Source of the DNA: Draconibacterium orientale
GTDB lineage: Bacteria > Bacteroidota > Bacteroidia > Bacteroidales > UBA1556
DNA: 5,673 nucleotides
Reading direction: 5' to 3'
Assembly (NCBI GenBank): GCA_022736595.1
Contig: DZDC01000135.1
Location: 1-5,673 of the forward strand
A model generated the notes under the pieces. That model ran no database searches. It was not told the DNA's origin and was given only the letters and a program-made list of their open reading frames with translations. The stretch's first letter is position 1. The number at the start of each line of letters is the position of its first letter. The position numbers and the translations under genes are program-made. Shown one piece after another: positions 4,894 through 5,673 of this stretch.

Positions 4894-5673
4894 ATGACTA
4901 AGGATGAATTGTATATGTTACGCTGCCTTGAGCTTGCTCAAAAAGGAAAAACCCACGTAAAACCTAACCCCATGGTGGGCTGTGTAATTGTCAAGGAAGA
5001 AAAAATCATTGGTGAAGGCTACCACCGAAAATACGGAGAAGCCCATGCCGAAGTGAATGCAATTAATTCAGTGACTGACGTTGAATTACTTAAATCCAGC
5101 ACTTTATACGTAAATTTAGAGCCCTGCGCGCATCATGGCAAAACGCCCCCCTGTAGCGATTTAATTATCAGAATGGGAATTCCAAAGGTGGTAATTGGAT
5201 GCATAGATAGCTTTAGCAAAGTGGCGGGCAAAGGCATTGAAAAAATGCAAAAGTCAGGAATTGAGGTTATTGTAGGCGTTTTAGAGTTGGAGAGCAGAAA
5301 TCTTAACCGGGCTTTTTTTACATTTCACGAAAAAAAACGACCTTATATCATATTGAAGTGGGCTCAAACTTTGGACGGTTTTATGGATGTTGTACGTAAG
5401 CCCGAAGATCCAATTGGTGTCAATTGGATTACTCATCCCAATTTAAAAATGCCTGTACATAAATGGCGAAGTGAAGAAATGGCCATTATGGTGGGTGCAG
5501 GAACCGCCATTAATGACAACCCTCAACTCGATACTCGTGAATGGTTTGGTAAAAATCCTTTGCGTATTCTTTTTAGTGAGGCTGAGAAAATTGGCAGCCA
5601 TTTTAATCTTTTGGATGGAAGTACTCCTACCCTTATTTTTACCAACAAACCCCTACCTTTCGAACTTAATAAA
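4894..5673 (+). CDS. ribD: RibD, bifunctional riboflavin deaminase/reductase (3' end cut by window)
   Basis: Second and third steps of riboflavin synthesis: deamination of the pyrimidine 2,5-diamino-6-ribosylamino-pyrimidinone phosphate, then NADPH reduction of its ribosyl chain. The frame stays open to the window end, giving 260 residues of an expected 340 or more. The deaminase domain (about 1-145) has PNPMVGCVIV (24-33), the zinc and catalytic residues H51 and E53 in HAEVNA, and C78 and C87 in EPCAHHGKTPPC (76-87). The reductase domain begins near RPYIILKWAQTLDG (149-162) and contains GAGTAINDNPQLDTR (201-215), the usual NADPH-site segment. The ATG at 4894 gives the normal short lead-in to the deaminase. 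An in-frame ATG at 4855 inside the previous gene would add 13 residues and is less likely. No FMN riboswitch is visible upstream. The product supplies flavin precursors, which may matter to the flavoproteins upstream, although a terminator separates them. Confidence 0.93.
   Translation, partial: MTKDELYMLRCLELAQKGKTHVKPNPMVGCVIVKEEKIIGEGYHRKYGEAHAEVNAINSVTDVELLKSSTLYVNLEPCAHHGKTPPCSDLIIRMGIPKVVIGCIDSFSKVAGKGIEKMQKSGIEVIVGVLELESRNLNRAFFTFHEKKRPYIILKWAQTLDGFMDVVRKPEDPIGVNWITHPNLKMPVHKWRSEEMAIMVGAGTAINDNPQLDTREWFGKNPLRILFSEAEKIGSHFNLLDGSTPTLIFTNKPLPFELNK

Noticed and set aside
1..5673. CRISPR array, transposon ends, tRNA or rRNA
   Set aside because: No regularly spaced repeats, transposase-like frames, cloverleaf sequences or rRNA-like stretches were seen on either strand.

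Overview
The window is a compact, all plus-strand stretch of a low-GC genome, most likely from a member of the Bacteroidota. The evidence is the near absence of Shine-Dalgarno sites, with A-rich leaders instead, the promoter-like boxes of the form TAnnTTTRCA, and proteins of recognisable Bacteroidota style: a 2-Cys peroxiredoxin with a long acidic insertion, a dihydroorotate-dehydrogenase-like flavoprotein and a RibD variant. This placement is inferred from style, not from a database comparison.

Layout. Positions 1-73 hold a promoter and a very good PerR-box-like palindrome. Then come perR (74-490), a typical 2-Cys peroxiredoxin (532-1167) and a one-domain superoxide reductase (1211-1588), followed by a strong intrinsic terminator (1604-1643). 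A 224-base AT-rich gap holds the terminator, small repeats and a candidate promoter. After it are a non-haem ferritin (1813-2322), a dihydroorotate-dehydrogenase-like protein without the usual catalytic loop (2334-3317) and a ferredoxin/flavodoxin-NADP+ reductase (3336-4145), closely spaced and ended by a second perfect terminator (4167-4193). A new unit then begins: a multi-pass membrane protein of unknown function (4215-4883) and ribD (from 4894), which is cut by the window end.

How it works together. The first six genes look like an oxygen-defence and iron-management island. PerR senses peroxide through metal-catalysed oxidation. The superoxide reductase turns superoxide into H2O2 without releasing O2, the peroxiredoxin removes the H2O2, and ferritin stores Fe2+ that would otherwise drive Fenton chemistry. 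The NADP+ reductase could supply low-potential electrons, possibly to the superoxide reductase through a carrier; this link is inference. The role of the dihydroorotate-dehydrogenase-like protein is unknown. The individual families are known. The most interesting points are the operator/promoter overlap at perR, a repeated leader sequence before the peroxiredoxin, superoxide reductase and ferritin genes, altered active-site residues in the superoxide reductase, and the orphan flavoprotein placed beside the reductase. I did not find a clearly novel multi-gene system.
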